From: Chloroflexi bacterium RBG_13_51_18
GTDB lineage: Bacteria > Chloroflexota > Dehalococcoidia > Dehalococcoidales > RBG-16-60-22
Reading direction: 5' to 3'
Assembly (NCBI GenBank): GCA_001796495.1
Contig: MGMR01000022.1
Span: 8,400-21,991 of the forward strand
Length of the DNA stretch: 13,592 bases
Part shown: positions 5,465 through 13,153 of the stretch, one piece after another
How positions within the stretch are numbered: the first letter of the stretch is position 1
Layout of the letters: every line of letters begins with the position of its first letter
The notes under the pieces: model-generated
Database searches by the model: none
What the model was told of the DNA's origin: nothing
The model's input: only the letters and a program-made list of their open reading frames with translations
Translations under genes and position numbers: made by a program

Positions 5465-8400
5465 ATGGTCTTAATACCAAGAGCCCCCGTTTCCATGTCC
5501 CGACGAATTGTCCCCCGTAAATCTTACGCCAAGCTGCCTACCGTTCTTGAGGTACCAAATCTTATCAAGGTACAACTTGATTCTTTTCAGCGATTCCAGG
5601 AAGAGGGAATAAAACAGCTCCTGGAAGAGATATCACCTATCAAGGACCTGACCGGCAACCGGCTGGAGCTAAGCTTTATCGCTTATGAATTCCGCGAGCC
5701 GCGGCCGGGTCACTCGGAGCAAGAATGCCATGAACGCGACCAGACATATTCCGCGCCTCTTTATGTAAAGGTGCGCCTGCTGGTCAAAGACACGGGAGAA
5801 ATCAAAGAGCAGGACCTGTTCTTCGGCGATATCCCGCTGATGACCTCTAAAGGTACATTTATTACCAGCGGCGCCGAGAGAGTGGTTGTCAGCCAGCTGC
5901 TGCGTTCGCCGGGCGTCTATTTTACCAGGGAGGAAGACCCTGTATCAGGGCGTTATCTATGCCAGGCAAAGCTTATCCCGACGCGAGGCGCCTGGCTAGA
6001 ATTCGAAACCAGCAACCGTTACGTTTTATCCACTAAAATCGACGGGAAACGCAAGATACCCATCACTACCCTGCTGCGCGCTATCGGCTACGGTTCAGAT
6101 GATGATATAAACAAGCTCTTTGAAAAAGAAGAAAAACAGTCCGAGCATAAATATATCAGCATAACCATGGAGCGCGAGCCCAATATCAAAAACAAAAAAG
6201 ACGCGATGCTGGATATTTATAAGAAGTTACATCCCGGTGAGCTTCCATCAGAAGCAAACGCAGAGAAGCTCATCCATAACCTGTTTTTCGACCCCGCCCG
6301 CTACGACCTAGGCAACGTGGGACGCTACAAACTCAACAAGCGGCTGGGAGTAGATATCAGTCTTAAAGAGCGGACACTGACCAGAGAAGACATCGTCGAG
6401 ATAATACGCCATATTATCCTTATCAATAATGGCAAAGACCACAGCGACGACATCGACCACCTGGGCAACCGCCGGGTACGTACGGTCGGAGAGCTGGTAC
6501 AAACCCAGTTCCGCATCGGCTTCCTGCGACTGGAACAAGTTGTCAGGGAACGCATGAGCATTATCGGGACAGAAGCGGTTACCCCCAGCGCGCTCGTCAA
6601 CATAAGACCGATAGTGGCAGCTGTGAGAGAATTCTTCGGGGGCTCGCAATTATCACAGTTCATGGACCAGACCAATCCGCTGGCAGAGCTGACCCACAAA
6701 CGAAGGCTATCCGCCATGGGGCCCGGCGGCTTATCACGCGACCGCGCCGGCTTTGAAGTACGCGACGTACACTTTTCCCATTACGGACGCATATGCCCTA
6801 TCGAGACGCCGGAAGGACCGAACATCGGCCTTATCGGTTCGCTGGCAACTTACAGCATTATCAACGAGTACGGGTTCATAGAAACACCCTACCGGAAGGT
6901 CGTCCACGAGCTAAGCAGCAAGGATAAAAAACTGGCGGGCCGAACGGTTACCGAAGACATTCTCGATGAAAAAGGCAAGACCCTGATTAAAGCCGAGGCC
7001 GTTATTACCACGGAAATCGCGGAAAAACTCGCCAAGTTAAAGTCCAAGAAGATAAAAGTGGTCCCGTTTGTTACCGACGAGATTATCTATCTTCCCGCCG
7101 ACGAGGAAGATAGATATGTTATCGCCCAGGCCAACGCGCCGCTGGATGAAAATAACCAGTTCAAAGAGCAGAGAATCGAAGCCAGGCTGGCCGACGGCTA
7201 CCTGCTGGAAGAACCGGCGAAAATAGAATTGATGGATGTCACTCCCAAGCAGGTAGTCAGCGTTGCCACGGCATTAACGCCGTTTTTAGAGCACAACGAC
7301 GCCAACCGCGCTTTAATGGGGGCCAACATGCAGCGCCAGGCGGTACCTTTATTACGACCCCAGGCGCCGCTGGTAGCCACCGGCATGGAGATGGAAGCGG
7401 CCAAGCACAGTCGGCAGGTTGTTTTTGCGGAGAAAGCCGGCACTGTCACGGAAATGGCCGGCAACATCGACGAAAAAGGCAATACCAAATACCGCATCAC
7501 AATTACGCATGATGATAAGACAACGAAAAATTACGACTTGATGAAGTTCGTCCGCACCAATCAGGGGACATGCATCAATCAGCGCCCGCTGGTGAACAAG
7601 GGAGAACGTGTTGAAGTGGGGCAGGTGCTGGCGGACAGCTCAGCTACGGAAAACGGCGAGTTGGCGCTAGGCCAAAACGTCACCGTCGCTTTCATGAGTT
7701 GGGAAGGTTATAACTTCGAGGATGCGATTATCCTGAGCAGCCGCATGGTCGAAGAAGATATGTTCACTTCAATACACATCAACAAACACGAGGTGGAAGC
7801 CCGAGATACAAAGCTGGGCCCTGAAGAAATCACCCGCGATATCCCCAATGTCGGAGAGGAAAGCCTGCGCGAACTGGACGAGGACGGTATTATCCGTATC
7901 GGTGCAGAGGTCATGCCGGACGATACCCTGGTGGGGAAAATCACTCCCAAAGGCGAAACGGAACTCTCCGCCGAGGAAAAGCTGCTGCGGGCAATCTTCG
8001 GGGAAAAGGCAAGGGAGGTCAAAGATACCTCCTTGAGAGTCCCTCACGGTGAGTGGGGCAAAGTAATAAACGTTAAAGTATATACGCGGAAAGACAGCAA
8101 GAACGGCGGCGATGACCTGCCCGCCGGCGTCAACCAGTGGGTACAGGTATGGATAGCGCAGAAGCGCCGGGTATCGGTCGGCGATAAACTGGCCGGCAGG
8201 CACGGCAACAAAGGCGTTATTTCTATCATCGCGCCCAAAGAGGACATGCCTTTCCTGCCCGATGGAACACCCGTTGATATTATCCTCGACCCCATCGGCG
8301 TACCTTCACGTATGAATATAGGCCAGGTGCTGGAAACTCACCTAGGGTGGGCGGCGCAGCTATTAGGCTTCCGAGCATTGACACCTGTCTTTGACGGCGC

Positions 8401-9232
8401 CAACGATTTAGCTATTGAAGACGCTTTGTGCCGCGCATGGATTGTGCAGCAATCAGGCGCCATCGACCCCAATCCCGGAGAAAACAAAGAACCTTTCAAT
8501 AAAGAGGTGGCTATAAACTGGGTAAATGAACGCGGATATGACGGTAAAGCTGTTTTCAATGAAAAGCTTAACGGGAAAGCCAGAGAAATCGGCCTGCGCC
8601 TTTGGCTTGAAGAATTGAATATATCCGCTAAAAAATTGGGCTCCGAGGAACTGGAGAAAACAATAGAGAAAGTAAATGCTGAAGGCAGGTTCTCGCCGCC
8701 AACATACGGTAAAGTCATACTTAACGACGGGCGCACCGGCGAGCCTTTCGACCAGCCGGTAACCGTGGGCAGTATCTACATGATGAAGCTTATCCACCTT
8801 GTCGAAGACAAGGTACACGCCCGTTCCACCGGTCCCTATTCCCTGATTACCCAGCAGCCGCTGGGCGGTAAGGCGCAATTCGGCGGCCAGCGTTTCGGCG
8901 AAATGGAGGTCTGGGCGCTGGAAGCTTATGGCGCCGCCTATAATCTCCAGGAAATGCTGACCATTAAGTCCGATGACGTTACGGGCAGAGCGAAAGCATA
9001 CGAGTCCATTATCAAAGGCGACGACATATTGCAACCCGGCGTTCCGGAATCTTTCAAAGTACTGGTGAAAGAGCTCCAGAGCCTTGGCCTGGCGCTTGAA
9101 GTTATCAATGAAGAAGAGGCTAAAATACCCGCCATTGAAGACACGGAAGAAGAGGCTTTCAAACTTGAGACAGAACCGCAGAGCACTGAAGAACCGCGCT
9201 GGAAAGAGGTAGATAAAGATGTTCGAGATTAA
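5465..9232 (+). CDS. rpoB: DNA-directed RNA polymerase subunit beta
   Basis: This intact 1255-residue RpoB forms one half of the polymerase active-centre cleft. The start at ATG 5465 is supported by AAGGAG (5454-5459), five bases upstream. The rifampicin-pocket region begins at FFGGSQLSQFMDQTNPLAEL (390-409) and continues with THKRRLSAMGPGG; an offset of 115 relates it to E. coli numbering. Gln, Phe, Asp, His, Arg and Ser at the main drug-contact positions (E. coli 513, 514, 516, 526, 529, 531) are kept. ICPIETPEGPNIGLIGSL follows. The active-site lysines are Lys908 and Lys916 in GDKLAGRHGNKG. The C-terminal clamp anchor GGQRFGEMEVWALEAYGAAY is present, followed by an acidic tail rich in Glu (about 1219-1255). 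No frameshift or insertion was found. The gene overlaps rpoC by 14 bases, so the two are translated from one message. It is not preceded by rplL or rplJ as in many bacteria. Confidence 0.98.
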   Translation: MVLIPRAPVSMSRRIVPRKSYAKLPTVLEVPNLIKVQLDSFQRFQEEGIKQLLEEISPIKDLTGNRLELSFIAYEFREPRPGHSEQECHERDQTYSAPLYVKVRLLVKDTGEIKEQDLFFGDIPLMTSKGTFITSGAERVVVSQLLRSPGVYFTREEDPVSGRYLCQAKLIPTRGAWLEFETSNRYVLSTKIDGKRKIPITTLLRAIGYGSDDDINKLFEKEEKQSEHKYISITMEREPNIKNKKDAMLDIYKKLHPGELPSEANAEKLIHNLFFDPARYDLGNVGRYKLNKRLGVDISLKERTLTREDIVEIIRHIILINNGKDHSDDIDHLGNRRVRTVGELVQTQFRIGFLRLEQVVRERMSIIGTEAVTPSALVNIRPIVAAVREFFGGSQLSQFMDQTNPLAELTHKRRLSAMGPGGLSRDRAGFEVRDVHFSHYGRICPIETPEGPNIGLIGSLATYSIINEYGFIETPYRKVVHELSSKDKKLAGRTVTEDILDEKGKTLIKAEAVITTEIAEKLAKLKSKKIKVVPFVTDEIIYLPADEEDRYVIAQANAPLDENNQFKEQRIEARLADGYLLEEPAKIELMDVTPKQVVSVATALTPFLEHNDANRALMGANMQRQAVPLLRPQAPLVATGMEMEAAKHSRQVVFAEKAGTVTEMAGNIDEKGNTKYRITITHDDKTTKNYDLMKFVRTNQGTCINQRPLVNKGERVEVGQVLADSSATENGELALGQNVTVAFMSWEGYNFEDAIILSSRMVEEDMFTSIHINKHEVEARDTKLGPEEITRDIPNVGEESLRELDEDGIIRIGAEVMPDDTLVGKITPKGETELSAEEKLLRAIFGEKAREVKDTSLRVPHGEWGKVINVKVYTRKDSKNGGDDLPAGVNQWVQVWIAQKRRVSVGDKLAGRHGNKGVISIIAPKEDMPFLPDGTPVDIILDPIGVPSRMNIGQVLETHLGWAAQLLGFRALTPVFDGANDLAIEDALCRAWIVQQSGAIDPNPGENKEPFNKEVAINWVNERGYDGKAVFNEKLNGKAREIGLRLWLEELNISAKKLGSEELEKTIEKVNAEGRFSPPTYGKVILNDGRTGEPFDQPVTVGSIYMMKLIHLVEDKVHARSTGPYSLITQQPLGGKAQFGGQRFGEMEVWALEAYGAAYNLQEMLTIKSDDVTGRAKAYESIIKGDDILQPGVPESFKVLVKELQSLGLALEVINEEEAKIPAIEDTEEEAFKLETEPQSTEEPRWKEVDKDVRD

Positions 9233-11846
9233 TGATTTTGATGCCGTCCGTATCTCGCTGGCTTCACCGGAGCAAATCAGGAGCTGGTCCTACGGCGAAG
9301 TTACCAAGCCGGAGACAATCAATTACCGCACTCTCAAACCGGAGCGGGACGGTCTTTTCTGTGAAAGGATTTTCGGCCCGACGAAGGACTTCGAATGCTA
9401 TTGCGGCAAGTATAAGAGGATACGCTACAAGGGCGTTATCTGCGACAAGTGCGGCGTGGAAGTAGCCCGCGCTAAAGTCCGCAGAGAACGCATGGGGCAT
9501 ATCGAGCTTGCCTGCCCAGTGACCCATATCTGGTTCGCCAAGGGCATACCGAGTCGTATCGGGCTGCTGCTGGACCTTTCACCGCGGAGCCTGGAGCATG
9601 TCATCTATTTCTCCCAGTATATTATTACCGAAGTTAAGGAAAAAGCCGGTGAAGCTGCCGTCAAACAACTCGAAGAAGATACCGTGCATAAGATAGAGGA
9701 AAAGCAGACAGCTATCGACACACAGGTTGCCGAGATGGAGCAGCAACAGGCCACCGTCGAGGAGATAAATAAAATCCGCAACCAGTTCGCTGAAGAAAAA
9801 GCGAACATGGAAGCAGAGCTTGCCCTCGAAGTTGAAAAAATAAAGGAACTCCATGTCAAACAGTTATTAACTGAAAATCAATATCATGACTATAAAATGA
9901 AATACGGTGATACCTTCGAAGCAGGCATGGGCGCCGAAGCTATCCTGCAAATCATGAAGACCATCAACCTCGATGAAATACGCAATAGACTATTGTTGGA
10001 AACCCAGTCCACTTCCGGGCAGCGGCGGAAAAAAGCCAGCAAGCAGTTGAGAGTCGTCGAGGCTTTCCGCAATAGCGGCAACAAGCCGGAATGGATGATT
10101 TTAACCGTCCTGCCCGTGCTGCCGCCCGACTTGAGACCAATGGTTCAGCTGGACGGCGGACGGTTCGCCACCAGCGACCTCAACGACCTTTACCGCAGGG
10201 TTATCAACCGCAACAACCGCCTGCGCCATCTTATCGACATCGGCGCGCCGGAAATTATAATCCGTAATGAAAAACGCATGCTCCAAGAAGCCGTTGATTC
10301 ACTCATCGACAACGGACGAAGGGGACGCGCTATCTCCATCAGCGGCAACCATAAATTAAAGTCGCTCTCCGACATGCTGCGGGGCAAACAGGGACGCTTC
10401 CGCCAGAACCTGCTGGGCAAACGTGTCGACTACAGCGGGCGTTCGGTAATCGTCTGCGGACCGGAACTGCAACTACACCAGTGCGGACTGCCTAGACGCA
10501 TGGCACTGGAACTCTTTAAACCCTTCGTCATGCGGCGCCTGGTAGCGCAGGGACTGGCTCCTAATATCAAAAGCGCCAGGAGACTGGTAGAGAGAGCCAA
10601 AGCAGAGGTTTACGATATCCTGGAAGAGGTCGTTAAAGAGCGACCGGTGCTGCTTAACCGGGCACCGACCCTGCACCGCCTTAGCATCCAGGCTTTCGAA
10701 CCGGTACTTATCGACGGGAGCGCTATCCAGATACATCCACTGGTTTGTTCCGCTTTTAACGCCGATTTCGACGGCGACCAGATGGCAGTCCATGTACCGC
10801 TATCCCGCGCCGCCGTGAAGGAAGCCAGGGACATGATGATGAGCTCTCATAATATATTGCTGCCGAGCAGCGGCGAACCCACCGTTTCTCCCACACTGGA
10901 TATGGTACTCGGCTGCTATTACCTTACCACCATCAGGCATCAGAATAAAGAGGATGGTAAGGTTTACGGCAGCTTCGAGGAAGCCAAACTTGCCTATGAG
11001 TTCGGCATCGTCGACCTGCGGGAAGAAATCAATGTCCGCGACAAAGAGACCGGTGAAAGAATCAAGACCAGCGTGGGGCGCATTATCTTTAATGAAGTAC
11101 TCCCCAAGGAACTGGGATACTATAATAAAATTATTGATAAATCAACCCTGAAACAAATCGTCACCAAGTGCAGCAAGGTACTTGCCGATGAAGAGACCGG
11201 CCAGATACTTGATGCCATCAAGCGTCTGGGCTTCCGTTTCGCTTCCAAGTCCGGTATAACCATCGCTATGAATGATATCGTAGTGCCGGCTAATAAACCG
11301 CAAATACTGGCGGAAGCCGAAGCCAAGGTCAACACTATCCAAAGCCAGTACCATCGCGGTCTAATCACCGAGGAGGAAAGATACAACGGGGTCGTCGATA
11401 TCTGGAACGAGACCACTAACACCATCACCACCACCATCCAGAATAACCTCGACCGCTACGGCGGCGTCTACATGATGGCCACATCCGGAGCGAAGGGCAA
11501 CATTTCCCAGATACGACAGATGGCCGGTATGCGCGGTCTGATGACCGACCCCGCCGGTAAAATTATCGAATTCCCTATCAAGTCCAGCCTGCGGGAAGGC
11601 CACAGTATTCTCGAATACTTCATATCCACCCACGGCGCCCGCAAAGGCCTGGCAGATACGGCATTAAGAACCTCCGATAGCGGTTACCTCACCAGGCGTC
11701 TTATCGACGTTGCCCAGGATGTCATCACCTCCGTGGACGATTGCGGCACCACCGATGGCATCATGATAACCGAACCTAAAGAAAGAGGGGCACCTGCCAG
11801 TATTGCTACGGGCGCGACCTTGCACGCGGCAAGCTTATCGAGCTGA
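9219..11846 (+). CDS. rpoC: RNA polymerase subunit beta', 5' part of a disrupted rpoC
   Basis: This 875-residue frame is the front two thirds of RpoC, the subunit that holds the catalytic magnesium. It starts at ATG 9219 inside the end of rpoB, behind GAGG (9206-9209). Zinc site 1 is Cys60, Cys62, Cys75 and Cys78. A long Glu/Gln-rich coiled-coil insertion spans about 140-217. The catalytic NADFDGDQ is at 514-521 with Asp516, Asp518 and Asp520. The bridge helix/trigger loop region starts at GAKGNISQIRQMAGMRGLM (about 757) and leads to DDCGTTDG, where Cys842 is the first ligand of zinc site 2. Homology then ends near residue 857 (PKERG); the last 18 residues before the TGA at 11844-11846 look like out-of-frame sequence. 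The rest of the protein continues in another frame from about 11786. A subunit truncated here would lack the rest of the cleft and should not function alone. Confidence 0.93.
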   Translation: MFEINDFDAVRISLASPEQIRSWSYGEVTKPETINYRTLKPERDGLFCERIFGPTKDFECYCGKYKRIRYKGVICDKCGVEVARAKVRRERMGHIELACPVTHIWFAKGIPSRIGLLLDLSPRSLEHVIYFSQYIITEVKEKAGEAAVKQLEEDTVHKIEEKQTAIDTQVAEMEQQQATVEEINKIRNQFAEEKANMEAELALEVEKIKELHVKQLLTENQYHDYKMKYGDTFEAGMGAEAILQIMKTINLDEIRNRLLLETQSTSGQRRKKASKQLRVVEAFRNSGNKPEWMILTVLPVLPPDLRPMVQLDGGRFATSDLNDLYRRVINRNNRLRHLIDIGAPEIIIRNEKRMLQEAVDSLIDNGRRGRAISISGNHKLKSLSDMLRGKQGRFRQNLLGKRVDYSGRSVIVCGPELQLHQCGLPRRMALELFKPFVMRRLVAQGLAPNIKSARRLVERAKAEVYDILEEVVKERPVLLNRAPTLHRLSIQAFEPVLIDGSAIQIHPLVCSAFNADFDGDQMAVHVPLSRAAVKEARDMMMSSHNILLPSSGEPTVSPTLDMVLGCYYLTTIRHQNKEDGKVYGSFEEAKLAYEFGIVDLREEINVRDKETGERIKTSVGRIIFNEVLPKELGYYNKIIDKSTLKQIVTKCSKVLADEETGQILDAIKRLGFRFASKSGITIAMNDIVVPANKPQILAEAEAKVNTIQSQYHRGLITEEERYNGVVDIWNETTNTITTTIQNNLDRYGGVYMMATSGAKGNISQIRQMAGMRGLMTDPAGKIIEFPIKSSLREGHSILEYFISTHGARKGLADTALRTSDSGYLTRRLIDVAQDVITSVDDCGTTDGIMITEPKERGAPASIATGATLHAASLSS
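11777..11806 (+). other. Break point in rpoC: frame change plus missing segment
   Basis: The upstream frame is recognisably RpoC to about 11790 (PKERG). The downstream frame has a TAA at 11777-11779 and is recognisably RpoC from about 11786, reading RGTCQYCYGRDLARG. In family members about 80 residues separate the Cys of DDCGT from the Cys that begins CxxC (E. coli 814 and 895). Here the two codons start 53 bases apart, so about 190 bases are missing and the frame is lost. The ten bases GAAAGAGGGG (11781-11790) fit both sides, which is what a deletion or assembly collapse at a short repeat would leave. Confidence 0.85.
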
Positions 11847-13096
11847 CCGTAGCGGTCGGCATCATCGCCGCCGAAAGTATCGGCGAGCCAGGCACCCAGC
11901 TGACGCTACGCACCTTCCATACCGGGGGCGTGGTGGGACTGGATATTACCAGCGGTCTTCCCAGAGTTGAAGAGCTATTCGAAGCCAGGACCCCCCGCGG
12001 CCAGGCGATTATATCAGAGATAGACGGGACCGCCGAGCTAATCCATGGCGATGAAGGCAGAAAGATAAAGGTCGCCAGTACCGAGACCTATGACGATGAA
12101 TATACCATTCCTACCGGATGGAAGGTGATGGTGAAAAAAGGCCAGTACGTGGATATCGGTACAGTGCTGGCAGCCCCGGCGGAAACAGCCAAGTCTAAAG
12201 TCGCCAAGGGCGAAACAACTCCAGCGGCGGAAATTCAACCTCTGGTAGCCCGTTTCGCCGGCGAGGTCAACGTTAAGAAGGAGCAGCTTGTTATCACTTA
12301 CGCCGAGAGAGAAGAGCGAGAATACATCATCTCTTCTACCGCCAGCATCTGGGTGCAGAACGGCGCGGAGGTAAAGGCCGGGCAGCAGCTGACCGACGGT
12401 TCCATCAACCCCCATGACATCCTGCGCATACTGGGCAAGGAAGCCGTACAGCAGTACCTGGTGGACGAAGTGCAGAAGGTCTACCGCTCCCAGGGCGTGA
12501 ACATCAACGACAAGCACATCGAGGTTATCACACACCAGATGCTGACCAAGGTGCGCATCGATTCCGCGGGCGATACCGACCTTGTGCCCGATGAACTTGT
12601 AGATAAATACGTCTACGAAGATACCAACGCTAAGGTGCTTGCCGAAGGCGGTGAGCCGGCTACAGCCCACACCGTCATGCTGGGTATTACGAGAGCGTCG
12701 CTAAGCACCGACAGCTGGCTGGCTGCGGCATCGTTCCAGGAGACTACCCGTATTCTTACCGAGGCTGCCGCCAACGGAAAAGTGGATAAACTGGTAGGGC
12801 TTAAAGAAAACGTTATCATCGGCAAGCTGATTCCGGCACGCTATCTCAAGGAAGAGCAGATAGCCGAGCTTAAAGCCGGGGAGCAAGACGAAGCGATGCG
12901 ACTGCTGGCAAGCCTGGCCGGGCCGATAGAAGAAGGTATCGAGGCAATGGCGGCTAAAGGTAACATAGAAGCAAGCAAAGAAGCAACAACTCCGGAAGAT
13001 ACATCCGAAGAACCGAAAGTAGATGAATCGGGCGCGGATAAACCAGACAGCGATGAACCAGACAATGATGCACCACCGAAAGATAAAGAAGAGTAA
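11780..13096 (+). CDS. rpoC: RNA polymerase subunit beta', 3' part of a disrupted rpoC
   Basis: This frame is open from 11780 to the TAA at 13094-13096 and encodes the remainder of RpoC. It begins with the last two cysteines of zinc site 2 (CQYC, 11795-11806), then YGRDLARG and VGIIAAESIGEPGTQLTLRT with FHTGG, a core of the downstream clamp and jaw side. Later it has GLPRVEELFEARTPRG, the hybrid-motif domain (about 12030-12420) and the conserved end block GITRASLSTDSWLAAASFQE with KENVIIGKLIPAR. The first initiator-type codon in frame is GTG at 11930, but no ribosome binding site suits independent translation and conserved sequence lies upstream of it, so it is a continuation rather than a separate gene. 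The second zinc ligand (E. coli Cys888) is absent. The protein ends in an acidic, Pro/Asp/Glu-rich tail of about 42 residues (roughly 12970-13093), probably disordered. Confidence 0.9.
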   Translation, partial: RKRGTCQYCYGRDLARGKLIELTVAVGIIAAESIGEPGTQLTLRTFHTGGVVGLDITSGLPRVEELFEARTPRGQAIISEIDGTAELIHGDEGRKIKVASTETYDDEYTIPTGWKVMVKKGQYVDIGTVLAAPAETAKSKVAKGETTPAAEIQPLVARFAGEVNVKKEQLVITYAEREEREYIISSTASIWVQNGAEVKAGQQLTDGSINPHDILRILGKEAVQQYLVDEVQKVYRSQGVNINDKHIEVITHQMLTKVRIDSAGDTDLVPDELVDKYVYEDTNAKVLAEGGEPATAHTVMLGITRASLSTDSWLAAASFQETTRILTEAAANGKVDKLVGLKENVIIGKLIPARYLKEEQIAELKAGEQDEAMRLLASLAGPIEEGIEAMAAKGNIEASKEATTPEDTSEEPKVDESGADKPDSDEPDNDAPPKDKEE

Positions 13097-13112
13097 TCCT
13101 TTCGGATTGCTC
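13091..13112 (+). terminator. Hairpin spanning the rpoC stop codon
   Basis: GAGTAATCC (13091-13099) pairs with GGATTGCTC (13104-13112) in a 9-bp stem with one G-U pair and a UUUC loop; the rpoC TAA lies inside the left arm. A TTTT run follows only at 13120-13123, so it is at best a weak terminator or attenuator before ruvB. It could equally be an mRNA-stabilising or processing structure. Confidence 0.4.
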
Positions 13113-13153
13113 GATAAAATTTTACAACTGTAGAATTGAGGGGGTGAGGCGAA

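Noticed and set aside
8453..9034. 193-codon minus-strand open frame opposite rpoB
   Set aside because: It is antisense to the conserved C-terminal part of RpoB, with no start signal or known motif.
11780..11806. Programmed -1 frameshift in rpoC
   Set aside because: There is no convincing slippery heptamer, and a frameshift would still leave about 60 conserved residues and a zinc ligand missing.
11742..11930. Intein or intron interrupting rpoC
   Set aside because: Sequence is missing rather than inserted; no splicing motifs or extra DNA lie between the two halves.
12038..12670. 210-codon minus-strand open frame opposite rpoC
   Set aside because: It is antisense to conserved RpoC sequence, its composition follows from that gene's codon use, and it has no recognisable domain.
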